Of a DNA stretch of 64,000 bases, positions 1 to 10,156 are shown piece after piece (the stretch's first letter is position 1; each line of letters starts with the position of its first letter). The stretch is from Meiothermus granaticius NBRC 107808 (GTDB lineage Bacteria > Deinococcota > Deinococci > Deinococcales > Thermaceae). The stretch lies in contig NZ_QWLB01000018.1 of NCBI RefSeq assembly GCF_003574355.1, forward strand, positions 1 through 64,000, read 5' to 3'. The notes under the pieces were generated by a model. That model ran no database searches, was not told the DNA's origin, and was given only the letters and a program-made list of their open reading frames with translations. The translations under genes and the position numbers were made by a program.

Positions 1-1116
1 ATGGAACCCCTGACCCCACCGGAGCCCAGTGGCTACCCCACCCGCTTTGGGCATCTGCCGCGTTGGGCCCAGGGGGGGCTGGGCCTACTCGAGGAGGGGG
101 CGGCCCTGGGCCCGGTGTTTGGATTGCGCCTGGGCTGGCCTACGGTGGTGGGGTATAGCCCGGCCTGGAACCGCCTGGTCTTGAGCGACCTGGAGACCTT
201 CCGCTCGCGGGGTAGCCTGTCCGCCTTCACCCCATATCTGGCCGGGGGGATCATCACCACCGACCCCCCTCAGCACCGGCCCCAGCGGCAGCGCCTCGAC
301 CCAGGGTTTCACGCCAAGGCGGTGGCGGGTTTGCGGGAACGACTGCTCGAGGCCTTGGCACCGTTATCCCCGCCCGGAACCTTTGAGGCCCGGGCCTGGG
401 CCTCAAAGGTGGCCCTCACCGCGCTGAACCTGCTCTACTTCGATGGACGCTTTCCCTTGCGGGCGCTGGCCCATTTTCTAGCCCCCCTTGACCATCCCTT
501 TCCCGCCCCCCTGCTACCGCGTCCACTGCGCTTCGCCCAGGCTCGGCGACGGATCCTGCGGCTGCAGACCGAGGGCCACGGCATGGCCGCACACTTGCCG
601 CTCGAGGAGGTGCGGGTGGGGCTGGCGGCTGGCTATGACACCACCGCCCACACCTTGGCCTGGGCGGCTTGGCATGCGGCCCGTTACCCCGAGTGGCATA
701 CCCCCCAGGGGCATTCCCTGCTGATCAAGGAGACCCTGCGGCTCTACCCGCCAGGGTTTGTGGGCAGCCGACGCGCTGCACAGGGGTTTGAGTTTGGCCC
801 CCACCGTTTTGCCAAGGGCAGTCTGGTGCTCTACAGCCCCTACCTGACCCACCGAGACCCCCGGCTGTGGCCCCGGCCCCTCGAGTTCGACCCTTCGCGC
901 TTCACAGGCCGGATCCCGGCCTGGGGGTATCTGCCCTTTGGCGCGGGGGAGCGAACCTGCTTGGGGATGCATTTTGCCCACTTGGTCCTGGAAGCGGCGC
1001 TTGCGCTGCTCGGCCCGCTCGAGGCCCTGCACGGCGACCCTGCTCCCAGGCCCCTGCTGACCCTGGCGCCACGGGGGGCCCTGTGGTTGCAAAGCCTGGG
1101 CCCTCGGAAGGGTTGA
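1..1116 (+). CDS. Cytochrome P450
   Basis: Haem-thiolate monooxygenase, 371 aa, shorter than the usual 400 or so residues. Seen: the I-helix oxygen-activation motif AAGYDTTAHT, the K-helix ExxR (E244/R247 in KETLRLYPP), and the haem-binding loop PFGAGERTCLG with the cysteine ligand at residue 320. The C-terminal half resembles the Thermus carotene hydroxylase CYP175A1, but the N-terminal half looks different, so the substrate is open. A carotenoid role would fit the IPP isomerase gene nearby; that is inference. The ATG is the first base of the window, so neither a ribosome-binding site nor a longer N-terminus can be excluded. No ferredoxin or reductase gene is adjacent. Confidence 0.9.
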   Translation: MEPLTPPEPSGYPTRFGHLPRWAQGGLGLLEEGAALGPVFGLRLGWPTVVGYSPAWNRLVLSDLETFRSRGSLSAFTPYLAGGIITTDPPQHRPQRQRLDPGFHAKAVAGLRERLLEALAPLSPPGTFEARAWASKVALTALNLLYFDGRFPLRALAHFLAPLDHPFPAPLLPRPLRFAQARRRILRLQTEGHGMAAHLPLEEVRVGLAAGYDTTAHTLAWAAWHAARYPEWHTPQGHSLLIKETLRLYPPGFVGSRRAAQGFEFGPHRFAKGSLVLYSPYLTHRDPRLWPRPLEFDPSRFTGRIPAWGYLPFGAGERTCLGMHFAHLVLEAALALLGPLEALHGDPAPRPLLTLAPRGALWLQSLGPRKG

Positions 1117-1170
1117 GATCAGCGGCCTATCATTGCTCCGAGCCAGATGGGGCTGATACATTGGAGGGCG

Positions 1171-1833
1171 ATGCTCAAAGCGGTGGTTTTCGATGCCTAT
1201 GGGACGCTTTTTGACCTGGGTCGCCTCGCCCTGCTGGCGGATGAGCTGTACCCCGGTAAGGGCTCGGCGGTGAGCAAGACCTGGCGCAGGAAGCAGCTCG
1301 AGTATTCCTGGTGGCTCTCGCTGATGGGGCGTTACCAAGACTTCTGGTCGGTGACGCGCTTATCCCTGTCCTATACCCTCCAGGCCCTGAACCTTGCGGC
1401 GGAGGAATCTCAGCTCGAGCAGCTCATGGACGCTTACCTGAGGCTTCCAACCTTCCCCGAGGTGCGGGCCAGCCTGCTCCGCCTGGCCGAGCGCTATCCA
1501 CTGGCCCTGCTCTCCAACGGCACGGAGGCGATGCTCGAGGGGGTGGTGGTGCACAACAACCTGGGGCCCTACCTCAGCCACATCTTGAGCGTGGACCTGG
1601 TGGGGGTGTACAAGCCCAGCCCAAAAGCCTATGACCTGGCGATCCAGGCCTTCTTCGCGATCCCCAGTGAGATCGTTTTTGTCTCGGCCAATGGCTGGGA
1701 TGTGGGCGGGGCCAAGGGCTTTGGCTTCGGCACCGCCTGGTGCAACCGTACGGGGGCCCCTGCCGAGACCCACGCCCCATCGCCGGATTGGACTGTGGAG
1801 AACCTGGAGGGGCTCGAGGCCCTGCTGCCCTAG
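1171..1833 (+). CDS. Haloacid dehalogenase type II (HAD superfamily)
   Basis: 220 aa. HAD motif I is DAYGTLFDL, with the nucleophilic Asp very near the N-terminus; motif II is LLSNGT; motif III Lys lies in YKPSPKAYDLA; motif IV is VSANGWDVGGAKGFGF. This set is typical of L-2-haloacid dehalogenases, which hydrolyse the carbon-halogen bond through an aspartyl ester, though many members have other substrates. The start is set by GGAGGG at 1163-1168, just before ATG 1171; an in-frame ATG at 1147 lacks such a site. It lies 55 bp after the P450 on the same strand and may be co-transcribed with it. Confidence 0.88.
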   Translation: MLKAVVFDAYGTLFDLGRLALLADELYPGKGSAVSKTWRRKQLEYSWWLSLMGRYQDFWSVTRLSLSYTLQALNLAAEESQLEQLMDAYLRLPTFPEVRASLLRLAERYPLALLSNGTEAMLEGVVVHNNLGPYLSHILSVDLVGVYKPSPKAYDLAIQAFFAIPSEIVFVSANGWDVGGAKGFGFGTAWCNRTGAPAETHAPSPDWTVENLEGLEALLP

Positions 1834-1839
1834 TCCTTT

Positions 1840-1907
1840 GAGGATATGCGCAAAGCGCACGGTCGTACCGACCGCCTGGAGGATAGGCGCAAAGTGCACG
1901 ATCGTAC
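1840..1907. repeat. Imperfect 29-bp direct repeat, two copies
   Basis: Copy 1 spans 1840-1868 and copy 2 1879-1907. They differ at three positions and are separated by 10 bp. Copy 1 contains the inverted repeat TGCGC-AAA-GCGCA and, at its end, GGTCG-TAC-CGACC. The pair fills the space between the convergent HAD and thioesterase genes. Confidence 0.8.
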
Positions 1908-1909
1908 GC

Positions 1910-3446
<1,537 letters not shown>

Positions 3447-3448
<2 letters not shown>

Positions 3449-3470
3449 GGCCCGGGAACCCCCGGGCCCT
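3447..3470. terminator. Bidirectional hairpin between fni and tRNA-fMet
   Basis: A perfect 10-bp stem (AGGGCCCGGG / CCCGGGCCCT, loop AACC) begins inside the fni stop codon. On the minus strand it is followed by a T-rich tail, so it should end the tRNA transcript; on the plus strand it follows fni. Confidence 0.7.
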
Positions 3471-3476
3471 AATCGC

Positions 3477-3554
<78 letters not shown>

Positions 3555-3586
3555 CCGCGTCCACACCGTTGGTGTAGAACTCTCGT

Positions 3587-3615
3587 ATATTAGGGGAAAC
3601 GCCCCGTAAGGTCAA
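3587..3615 (-). promoter_or_regulatory. Promoter of tRNA-fMet
   Basis: On the minus strand TTGACC (3610-3615) is separated by 17 nt from TAATAT (3587-3592), a near-consensus housekeeping sigma promoter 32 bp before the mature 5' end. Confidence 0.85.
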
Positions 3616-3655
3616 GCAGCGGTGAGGGTGCTGGGCCAGGCTCCGCCTAAAACAG

Positions 3656-3680
3656 CTCTGGGCCCGGTAGAGGCCCAGAG
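3656..3680 (-). terminator. Intrinsic terminator of icd
   Basis: A 9-bp stem CTCTGGGCC / GGCCCAGAG with a 7-nt loop. On the minus strand it is followed by CTGTTTTAGG. It lies 65 bp after the icd stop codon. Confidence 0.7.
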
Positions 3681-3744
3681 GTTGCCAAAGCTTGCATGGG
3701 GGGCTTCTGACCCCGGTTCTAGGGGGTGATCGCCGGCTGGGCGG

Positions 3745-5181
3745 TTACTGCCCCTGGCCCAGAGAGTACCCAGGCTTCCCATCAAAGGTATAGAGGTTCT
3801 CGGTTTTGATGAAGTCCAGGCCGGCCTCGGCCACTCGAGTCAGCAGGGCTACCACATCGGCGTGCCGCACCCCCTGGCCCATAAAGCGGCCCCGCCAATG
3901 GTCGGTGCGAAAGGTCTCGGGGAACCCGCCCGGCCAGACTTTCACCCCACGGTTGGTGATCATGACCAGCTCGAGGTTGTTGGTCGCCAGGGGTTGAAGC
4001 TGCGCGGCCAGCTCCTCCGGCTTCTGCCCCTTCCAATCCACGAACACATCCACCCCCACCAGCTCCTTTTGGGCCGCGGGTTTGCGTTCTACCCGGGGCA
4101 CCATGGGCTCGGGGCTGGGCTTGCCAAACCGGGCCGGGCGCAGCCGGTCCGGTTCCTGCCCCAGGCGCTCAATGACCGCTCGGGCAAACTCCTGGGTTCC
4201 CACCTTTTGCACACTGACCCGCTCGTCGTAAATATCCGCGGTGTGGATGCCCTCCTCGAGGGTCTTCAGCCAGGCGTTCTTGATCCGTGCGGCCACCTCC
4301 GGCTGACCAATGTGCACCAGCATCAGGATCGCCCCCTGGAGAAGCCCGGAGGGGTTGGCGATGCCCTTACCCGCGATATCCGGAGCCGATCCATGCACCG
4401 CCTCAAACATCGCCACCTCATCGCCCACGTTGGCCGAGCCCGCCAGCCCCACCGAGCCGGCCACCTCCGCGGCGATGTCGGAGAGGATATCCCCATAGAG
4501 GTTAGGGGCCAGAATCACGTCAAAGCGCTCGGGCATCTCGGCGAGCCGGGCCGCCCCGATGTCTACGATCATGTGCTCTTTGACCAGCTCGGGGTACTCG
4601 GCCCCCAGCTCGTCAAACACACGGTGAAAGAGGCCATCGGTGAGCTTCATGATGTTGTCTTTGGTAATGCAGGTAACCTTTTTTCGTCCGTTGCGTCGGG
4701 CGAACTCGAGGGCATAGCGCACGATCCGCTCGGTTCCGGGGCGGGATATGAGCTTCAAGCACTGGACCACCTCGTTGGTCTGCTGATGCTCAATTCCTGC
4801 GTAGAGGTCTTCCTCGTTTTCGCGCACGATCACCAAATCTATGGACTTGTGCTTGGTGGTGACAAAGGGTTCGTAAGACTGCACCGGGCGCACATTGGCA
4901 TAAAGCCCAAGGGTCTTTCGTACCGTGACGTTAAGGCTCTTATAACCCCCGCCCTGGGGGGTGGTGATGGGGGCTTTGAGAAAGACCTTGGTACGCCGTA
5001 GGCTTTCCCAGGCGGAATCTTCAATGCCGCTGGTGTGTCCCCTTAAGTAGACACTCTCCCCAATCTCGATGACTTCAGGGGTGACCTGAGCTCCGGCAGC
5101 CTCCAGAATTTGCAGTACCGCGCTCATAATCTCCGGGCCGATGCCGTCTCCGTAGGCAACCGTAATGGGCGTTTTGCTCAT
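3745..5181 (-). CDS. icd: Isocitrate dehydrogenase (NADP type, Thermus class)
   Basis: 478 aa. Oxidative decarboxylation of isocitrate to 2-oxoglutarate in the TCA cycle. The N-terminus TPITVAYGDGIGPEIM, the substrate loop GGGYKSLNVTVRK, the NLYGDILSDIAAEVAGSVG metal/substrate region and HGSAPDIAGKGIANP are the isocitrate/isopropylmalate dehydrogenase signatures. After about residue 340 comes an extra domain of some 140 residues (DVFVDWKGQKPEELA to the end), the known extension of the Thermus enzyme. The start at 5181 is fixed by AAGGAGGA a few nt upstream; the open frame reaches 5226 but that ATG lacks support. Cofactor preference cannot be read with certainty. Confidence 0.95.
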   Translation of the reverse strand: MSKTPITVAYGDGIGPEIMSAVLQILEAAGAQVTPEVIEIGESVYLRGHTSGIEDSAWESLRRTKVFLKAPITTPQGGGYKSLNVTVRKTLGLYANVRPVQSYEPFVTTKHKSIDLVIVRENEEDLYAGIEHQQTNEVVQCLKLISRPGTERIVRYALEFARRNGRKKVTCITKDNIMKLTDGLFHRVFDELGAEYPELVKEHMIVDIGAARLAEMPERFDVILAPNLYGDILSDIAAEVAGSVGLAGSANVGDEVAMFEAVHGSAPDIAGKGIANPSGLLQGAILMLVHIGQPEVAARIKNAWLKTLEEGIHTADIYDERVSVQKVGTQEFARAVIERLGQEPDRLRPARFGKPSPEPMVPRVERKPAAQKELVGVDVFVDWKGQKPEELAAQLQPLATNNLELVMITNRGVKVWPGGFPETFRTDHWRGRFMGQGVRHADVVALLTRVAEAGLDFIKTENLYTFDGKPGYSLGQGQ

Positions 5182-5271
5182 GCCGAGTTTATCCTCCTTC
5201 AGGCAGGTGAGGCTCCCACCTCCCATCTGCCAATCCTAGGCAATACCCGCTGAAAAAAACCTTCCTACGCG

Positions 5272-5499
5272 CTAGGCTCGGCTGGTATACTTGCATACAA
5301 TCTGGGGAAAACTAGCCTTTATCGCCCCTGCATTTGTGGTCTGGATTGCCTTTGCAGCCACGACTGACCCCAGAAGGACCCCTGCGACCGCGAGAGCGGA
5401 AGTGCTTTGGATCAAGCGCTGTGCGCGGTTGGCTTTCTCCTCTTGAAAGGGCTGCCCCGTGACGGTGCGCCTGGTCGGGGCTCGAGCGCACTTGTTCAT
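5272..5499 (-). CDS. Possible small membrane protein
   Basis: A 75-codon frame in the otherwise empty stretch between icd and the TPR gene. It encodes a charged N-terminal half (QEEKANRAQRLIQ), then one hydrophobic stretch (STSALAVAGVLLGSVVAA) that could span a membrane, then a short tail. Third-position GC looks lower than in neighbouring genes and the start ATG has only a weak ribosome-binding site. It may be chance. No family recognised. The rest of 5182-5570 holds only the promoter of the following gene. Confidence 0.28.
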   Translation of the reverse strand: MNKCARAPTRRTVTGQPFQEEKANRAQRLIQSTSALAVAGVLLGSVVAAKAIQTTNAGAIKASFPQIVCKYTSRA

Positions 5500-5528
5500 T
5501 TGCCCTGGGGAGGGGTTTCCCTGCGTGC

Positions 5529-5534
5529 TAGAAT
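5529..5534 (+). promoter_or_regulatory. -10 box of the TPR gene
   Basis: TAGAAT sits 36 nt before the preferred ATG 5571, leaving a short leader that includes the ribosome-binding site. No clear -35 box. Confidence 0.45.
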
Positions 5535-5570
5535 GACCCCGGAATGCAGATTTTACGTGGGGGAAACGGT

Positions 5571-7034
5571 ATGAAACGACTCTTGGGAGCAGCCCTCCTG
5601 GCTTTCTCGCTTTCGCTCGCACAGCAAAACGGGCAGGCTGCGCAGCCCGCTGCGGCCCAGGTCGCCACCGATCCGGTGTTGCAGAAGGCGCAAGCTGCGC
5701 TGGACGCGGGCCGTTTGGCCGAGGCGGTTGAGGGCTTCGAGGCGGTGATCGCCAAAGATTTTTCCAGCTACAGCGCTCACTTCGGTCTGGGACTGGCCCT
5801 GTACCGCCAGGGGGACCTGAAGGGGGCTGCGTTCGAGTTCACCCAGCTTACGGTTCTCGATCCCAACCGTTTTGAGGGTTGGTTTAACCTCGGGGTGGTG
5901 CGGGATCGCCAGGGGCAAGCCCCAGAGGCTGCGGCTGCTTTTGCCAAGGCCATAGAAGTAGGGAGCAAGGCCAACCTCAGCGGGGCTGACCTCAAGCCGG
6001 CCTACATCGGGGATGCCAAAGCCCTGCGCACTCAGGGGCAGTACGATACTGCCGCGACGGTTTTGCAGGAGGGCCTGAAAGCCCTGCCCAAAGACCCGGA
6101 CATGATGGCCCTGCTGGCGGACAGCCTGGTTAAGTCGGGCAAGGGCCTGGAGGCTTTGCCGGTGCTGTACGAGATCTTGGCCGCAGACCCCGCCAATGTG
6201 GGGGCCATCTCGCAAATCGCGGACATCTATGTGGCCCAAGGGCTTCCGCAGCGGGCCCTGCGGGAGATTGACCGGGGGCTCGAGGTGGCCAAGGACAACT
6301 CGGCCAAAGCTCAGCTCCTGCTCAAGAAATCCAGCCTACAACAGGGCAAGGAGCAGCAGGCTACGCTGGTTCAGGCGGTAACCCTTGATCCCAAGCTGTG
6401 GATGGCCCAGTACAACCTGGGGCTTTCCCGCCTGCAAAGCGGCAACCCCAAGGGGGCCATCGAGTCTTTCCAGAACGCCTATGCCCAAAACCCAGATGAG
6501 CCTAAAGTGCTGCTGGGCCTGGCGACGGCCTACGACCGGCTGGGCCAGTACGCTGAATCGGGACGCTTCGCTGAGCTTGCCGCGCAAAACAGCCAGGGGG
6601 CAGACCTGCTCGAGGCCCTAATCCTGCGGGGCAAGGCCGCCTATAACCTGCGGCGTTACAGCGATGCGGTAGGGGTTCTGACCCAGGCGGTCAACCTCAA
6701 GGCGGACCGGGCTGAGGCCTGGAGTCTGCTGGGCCGTGCCCAGTTTGCCCTCAAGGACTACAACGCTGCGGTCATCAGCCTGGACCGAGCCAACAGCCTC
6801 GAGCCCAATGCGACCAATGCCGCCAACCTAGGGGCCGCCCTCTATGCCTCCAGCCGCTACTCGGACGCGGAGAAGGTGCTCTCGCAGGCGGTGACCCTTG
6901 ACCCCAAGAACGCGGTGGCCTGGTACAACCTGGGTTTGGCGCTCAAGGCGCTGTCTCGAGACGCCGAGGCCAAGCGAGCCTGGCAGCGCTCGGCAGACCT
7001 GGGCTACGCCCCGGCGCGCGACCTGCTGCGCTAA
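5571..7034 (+). CDS. Exported tetratricopeptide-repeat protein
   Basis: 487 aa. The N-terminus MKRLLGAALLAFSLSLAQQ is a signal peptide (basic n-region, hydrophobic core, likely cleavage after SLA or AQ), giving a periplasmic protein. The rest is a string of TPR units of about 34 residues, recognisable by repeats such as AHFGLGLALYRQGDLKGA, WFNLGVVRDRQGQAPEA and AWYNLGLALKALSRDAEA. TPR arrays are protein-binding scaffolds; the partner is unknown. GGGGGA just before ATG 5571 and the signal peptide favour this start over ATG 5544. The following SPOR-domain gene suggests a cell-envelope role; that is inference. Confidence 0.85.
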   Translation: MKRLLGAALLAFSLSLAQQNGQAAQPAAAQVATDPVLQKAQAALDAGRLAEAVEGFEAVIAKDFSSYSAHFGLGLALYRQGDLKGAAFEFTQLTVLDPNRFEGWFNLGVVRDRQGQAPEAAAAFAKAIEVGSKANLSGADLKPAYIGDAKALRTQGQYDTAATVLQEGLKALPKDPDMMALLADSLVKSGKGLEALPVLYEILAADPANVGAISQIADIYVAQGLPQRALREIDRGLEVAKDNSAKAQLLLKKSSLQQGKEQQATLVQAVTLDPKLWMAQYNLGLSRLQSGNPKGAIESFQNAYAQNPDEPKVLLGLATAYDRLGQYAESGRFAELAAQNSQGADLLEALILRGKAAYNLRRYSDAVGVLTQAVNLKADRAEAWSLLGRAQFALKDYNAAVISLDRANSLEPNATNAANLGAALYASSRYSDAEKVLSQAVTLDPKNAVAWYNLGLALKALSRDAEAKRAWQRSADLGYAPARDLLR

Positions 7035-7068
7035 TGAGCCCCTGCTGAGGAGCCTGTAAGATTGGGGC

Positions 7069-7962
7069 ATGGGATGGCTAAGAGCGAACTGGCTTGACGC
7101 GCTGATCTTTTTGTTGGTCGCCGTCATCATGGCTGGGGTGGTGTTTTTCCTCACCGGGGTGAACCCACTCACGGCGTTTCAGGGAGGGCAGACCGCTCCG
7201 CTCTCCCCCCCCAAGACTGAACCGGCCCAGCCGTCTACGAAGCCTCAAGCAACCAAGCCGCAGCCGGCAACCCCCGCCCCCGTGACCCCCAAACCGCGCC
7301 CTCAGCCTGAGCCGGGCCTTGGGGCGGATTCCGAACCCGTGGTCACGGTGATTCCCAGCAGCCCCGAACCCGCCCCGTCTGCCGCCAAGCCAGTACCCGC
7401 TCCCCCCAAGGTGACCGACCGAACCACGGCCCAGCCTCAGCCATCTCAGTCGAATTCGCCCCAAGCACCTGCGGTCTCGGTAGGGGCAGATCGGGGCGGG
7501 GCCTGGCGGGTGGTGGTGGGTTCCTTTTCGGACCCGGCCAACGCCAACCGCTTGGCGGCAAACTTGCGGGGTCGTGGATATCCGGTGGGCCTCGAGACCT
7601 CCGCAGGCTACACCCGAGTCTGGGTGGGGCCCTACGCCGACCCAGCCCGGGCCCAGGCGGTGGCCGGAGGATTGGGCCAATACTCCCCCAAGGTCGCGGC
7701 CATGCCGGTCCCCGCTCAACCCACCAACCCACCGGCCCCCACTCAGGGCCAGCCCAGTGGGGGGCGTTTTCTCCAGGTGGGGGCCTATAGAAGCCGCGAG
7801 AGCGCCGCTCCTGTGCTGGCGAAGGTTAGAGAGGCGGGCTATGCCCCTGTGTTGGTCGAGGAGAGCGGCCTGATCAAAGTTCGGGTCGGGCCCCTAGACG
7901 ATGTGGCTCCGGCTAAGGCCGCCCTCCAGGCTAGGGGCCTGGAAGTTTTGGAGGTTCGTTAG
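7069..7962 (+). CDS. SPOR-domain membrane protein
   Basis: 297 aa. One N-terminal transmembrane segment (DALIFLLVAVIMAGVVFFLTG), then a linker of about 110 residues rich in Pro, Ala, Lys and Gln, then two SPOR repeats: about 140-210 (WRVVVGSFSDPANANRLAANL) and 225-297 (FLQVGAYRSRESAAPVLAKV). SPOR domains bind septal peptidoglycan stripped of stem peptides, so a division-site or envelope role is likely. TAAGAT at 7057-7062 lies 6 nt before the ATG, suggesting a leaderless transcript. The stop codon touches the rex start codon, so the two genes should be translated from one message. Confidence 0.88.
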   Translation: MGWLRANWLDALIFLLVAVIMAGVVFFLTGVNPLTAFQGGQTAPLSPPKTEPAQPSTKPQATKPQPATPAPVTPKPRPQPEPGLGADSEPVVTVIPSSPEPAPSAAKPVPAPPKVTDRTTAQPQPSQSNSPQAPAVSVGADRGGAWRVVVGSFSDPANANRLAANLRGRGYPVGLETSAGYTRVWVGPYADPARAQAVAGGLGQYSPKVAAMPVPAQPTNPPAPTQGQPSGGRFLQVGAYRSRESAAPVLAKVREAGYAPVLVEESGLIKVRVGPLDDVAPAKAALQARGLEVLEVR

Positions 7963-8604
7963 ATGGCTAAGGTGCCCAGTGCTGCAATCTCGCGCCTAGT
8001 GACGTATTTGCGTATCCTCGAGGATCTAGAGGTTCGAGGGGTCAACCGGACCTCCTCCGAACAACTGGCGGAAGAGGCCCAGGTCACGGCTTTTCAGGTG
8101 CGCAAAGATCTTTCCTACTTTGGCAGTTACGGCACGCGCGGGGTGGGGTATACCGTGCAGATTCTGCGCCGTGAGCTGCGCCAGATCTTGGGCCTCAACC
8201 GCAAGTGGGGCCTGGCCATCGTGGGGATGGGAAGGCTGGGTCAAGCCATTGCGGATTATCCCGGCTTCAGCGAAATTTTTGATTTGCGGGGTCTCTTTGA
8301 CCGCGACCCCTCCAAGTACCACATGACCTTTCGGGGCATGCACGTCGAAGGCATGGATAATCTGCCCCGGGCAGTGGCCGAACGGCGCATCGAGTTCGGC
8401 CTTTTGGCGGTTCCTGCTGATTCGGCCCAAGCGGTTGCCCATCGTCTGGTAGAGTCGGGAATAAAGGGCATCCTGAACTTTGCACCGGTGGTTCTGGAGG
8501 TCCCCAAAGAGGTGGCAGTGGAGAACGTGGACTTCTTAGCAGGGCTCAGCAGGTTGTCGTTCTTCGTGCTCAACCCCAAATGGAGAGAGGAGATGATCGG
8601 ATGA
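7963..8604 (+). CDS. rex: Redox-sensing transcriptional repressor Rex
   Basis: 213 aa. N-terminal winged helix (AISRLVTYLRILEDLEVRGVNRTSSEQLAEEA, then QVRKDLSYFGSYGTRGVGY, the Rex DNA-recognition region) followed by a Rossmann NADH-binding domain (WGLAIVGMGRLGQAI). Rex represses respiratory and fermentation genes and leaves DNA when the NADH/NAD ratio rises. The ATG directly follows the stop of the SPOR gene, and GGAGG within that gene serves as its ribosome-binding site. No Rex operator was searched for exhaustively. Confidence 0.95.
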   Translation: MAKVPSAAISRLVTYLRILEDLEVRGVNRTSSEQLAEEAQVTAFQVRKDLSYFGSYGTRGVGYTVQILRRELRQILGLNRKWGLAIVGMGRLGQAIADYPGFSEIFDLRGLFDRDPSKYHMTFRGMHVEGMDNLPRAVAERRIEFGLLAVPADSAQAVAHRLVESGIKGILNFAPVVLEVPKEVAVENVDFLAGLSRLSFFVLNPKWREEMIG

Positions 8605-9056
8605 AGCCAATCAAACTTGTGGCCGTAATGTTTGGCCTTGGCATGCTGGTGAGTTGTGGGAACTTTACCCCCAGGTTTAACGTGCCGAGCCTAAGAATCT
8701 CGGCTGGGACTTCTACCCCTCAATATGGCACCGATGCAAATGGTCAGCCTGTGCTGGTGGGTCTTTCGGTTACCTACTACATTAGGAATTTAGCGGGGAG
8801 TCCGGGTGGGACCATCAACAGCCTTAATTTGGTGGGGGGCGGGACTATTCCGGGAGCTGAAGTAAGGCCTTGCCCGGCAGATGCTCAGGAGCAGGCCCCA
8901 GATAGCGATCCCTGCGTAGTGACCCAAACCCTCAGCTATGCTCAAGCCAGCGGTATACCTGCCCGTGACTCTATAAAAGTGGAGAGCTATGAGGTTGTGA
9001 GCGACAGTGGTCAGGTGACGACCGTTACCTTGCCTACTCCCATCACCCTCTACTAA
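8601..9056 (+). CDS. Small lipoprotein of unknown function
   Basis: 151 aa. The ATG overlaps the rex stop codon (ATGA) and is preceded by GAGAGGAGAT, so it is translationally coupled. The N-terminus MKPIKLVAVMFGLGMLVSCG is a lipoprotein signal peptide with lipobox LVSC. The mature part is short, beta-rich and Gly/Thr/Pro-rich, with two further cysteines (RPCPADA and DPCVVTQ) that could form a disulfide. No family recognised. GC is slightly lower than in its neighbours. Confidence 0.75.
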   Translation: MKPIKLVAVMFGLGMLVSCGNFTPRFNVPSLRISAGTSTPQYGTDANGQPVLVGLSVTYYIRNLAGSPGGTINSLNLVGGGTIPGAEVRPCPADAQEQAPDSDPCVVTQTLSYAQASGIPARDSIKVESYEVVSDSGQVTTVTLPTPITLY

Positions 9057-9076
9057 CGGATCAATCCTGTGATACG

Positions 9077-9102
9077 CCCCAGAGCCTTTGAGGGCTCTGG
9101 GG
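9077..9102 (+). terminator. Hairpin after the rex-lipoprotein operon
   Basis: A perfect 10-bp stem CCCCAGAGCC / GGCTCTGGGG with loop TTTGAG. It is immediately followed by TATACT (9103-9108), the -10 of the next gene, so one short segment ends one unit and starts another. Confidence 0.65.
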
Positions 9103-9119
9103 TATACTTCTCTTTAGCC

Positions 9120-10079
9120 ATGAGCGTGAAAGACTTCACCCAAGACCTGGAATCGTTCCTTGCTGCTTTTGAGGAGCGGCTGCGCAAAGTGGTGAAGTCT
9201 GAGGTGGAGTTCATCGGCCTGATTGAAGAGGATTTGGTAACGGCGGGTGGCAAGCGGGTGCGGCCTCGGCTGGTGTTTTTGGCCTCTGCTGCTTTGGGAG
9301 AGGTGCCCCATGCCCTCGAGCTGGCCTTGGCGGTCGAGCTAATTCACTCGGCCTCGCTCCTCCATGACGACCTGATCGACGACGCCGAGACCCGGCGGGG
9401 CCGAGAGGCAGCGTTTCGTAAATATGGCAATGCCGTCTCGGTGCTTTCGGGGGACTATCTGCTCTCGAGGCAGATGGCCTTATTGGCCCAGATTGGCAAT
9501 CTAGAACTGGTGGCCCTGTGTGCTGAGGCGGCCCGGATGCTCTCCGAGGGAGAGGTGCTCCAGTTTCAGGTCGCGGCCCTGGGGGAGTATTCCCTAGCAA
9601 ACTACGAACGGATCATCCACGGGAAGACCGCTGCGCTGATGCAGTTGGCCTGTGAAGGGGCGGCGGTGTTGGCCGAGGCCCCGCTGGCCCACCGTGAGGC
9701 GCTGGCTCGTTTTGGCGCCCTGTATGGTCAGGCCTTCCAGATGCGCGACGATTACCTCGATCTGATGGGTTCTTCGGAGGTGTTGGGGAAACCGGCGGGG
9801 GGCGATGTGCGGGAGGGTAAGGTCACCCGCATTACCCTGCGCTTGCTGGAGGCATACCCGGAAGAGGTGGGGGCCATTTTCCGGCGGCGGGGGCGCGAGG
9901 AGGGAGATGTTCGCCGCTTGCAGGAGCTGGCCCAACAGTCCAAGGCTGCGGAAGAGGTGATCCAGGCAATCGCCGAGCGGGTGGAGCAGGCCATTGGGGC
10001 TTTACGGGAGCTGCCTCGCTCCGCGGCTCGAGACCAGCTCGAGGCCCTGGCTAAGCGGGAACTGGTGCGCTTGAGCTGA
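9120..10079 (+). CDS. Polyprenyl diphosphate synthase
   Basis: 319 aa trans-prenyltransferase adding IPP units to an allylic diphosphate. First aspartate-rich motif LLHDDLIDDAETRRG, second MRDDYLDLMG, and the IPP-binding GGKRVRPRLV near the N-terminus. The overall pattern is that of medium/long-chain synthases (hepta- to octaprenyl), which make the menaquinone tail; chain length cannot be read directly. TATACT ends 11 nt before ATG 9120, so the leader is almost absent and the upstream in-frame codons at 9069 are not used. It complements fni and mqnD in quinone synthesis. Confidence 0.92.
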   Translation: MSVKDFTQDLESFLAAFEERLRKVVKSEVEFIGLIEEDLVTAGGKRVRPRLVFLASAALGEVPHALELALAVELIHSASLLHDDLIDDAETRRGREAAFRKYGNAVSVLSGDYLLSRQMALLAQIGNLELVALCAEAARMLSEGEVLQFQVAALGEYSLANYERIIHGKTAALMQLACEGAAVLAEAPLAHREALARFGALYGQAFQMRDDYLDLMGSSEVLGKPAGGDVREGKVTRITLRLLEAYPEEVGAIFRRRGREEGDVRRLQELAQQSKAAEEVIQAIAERVEQAIGALRELPRSAARDQLEALAKRELVRLS

Positions 10080-10156
10080 GGCCCGAACTCTCGGGTAAAG
10101 CGGGTCTGGACTCGCGGCGGTAACGGGGGTCAAGGTATACTTTCAGCGGTGATTTC

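Noticed and set aside
1840-1907. CRISPR array
   Set aside because: Only two copies, a 10-bp spacer and no cas genes in the window.
3862-5001. A 379-codon frame opposite icd
   Set aside because: Shadow frame; icd is a full-length recognised enzyme and the opposite frame lacks any motif.
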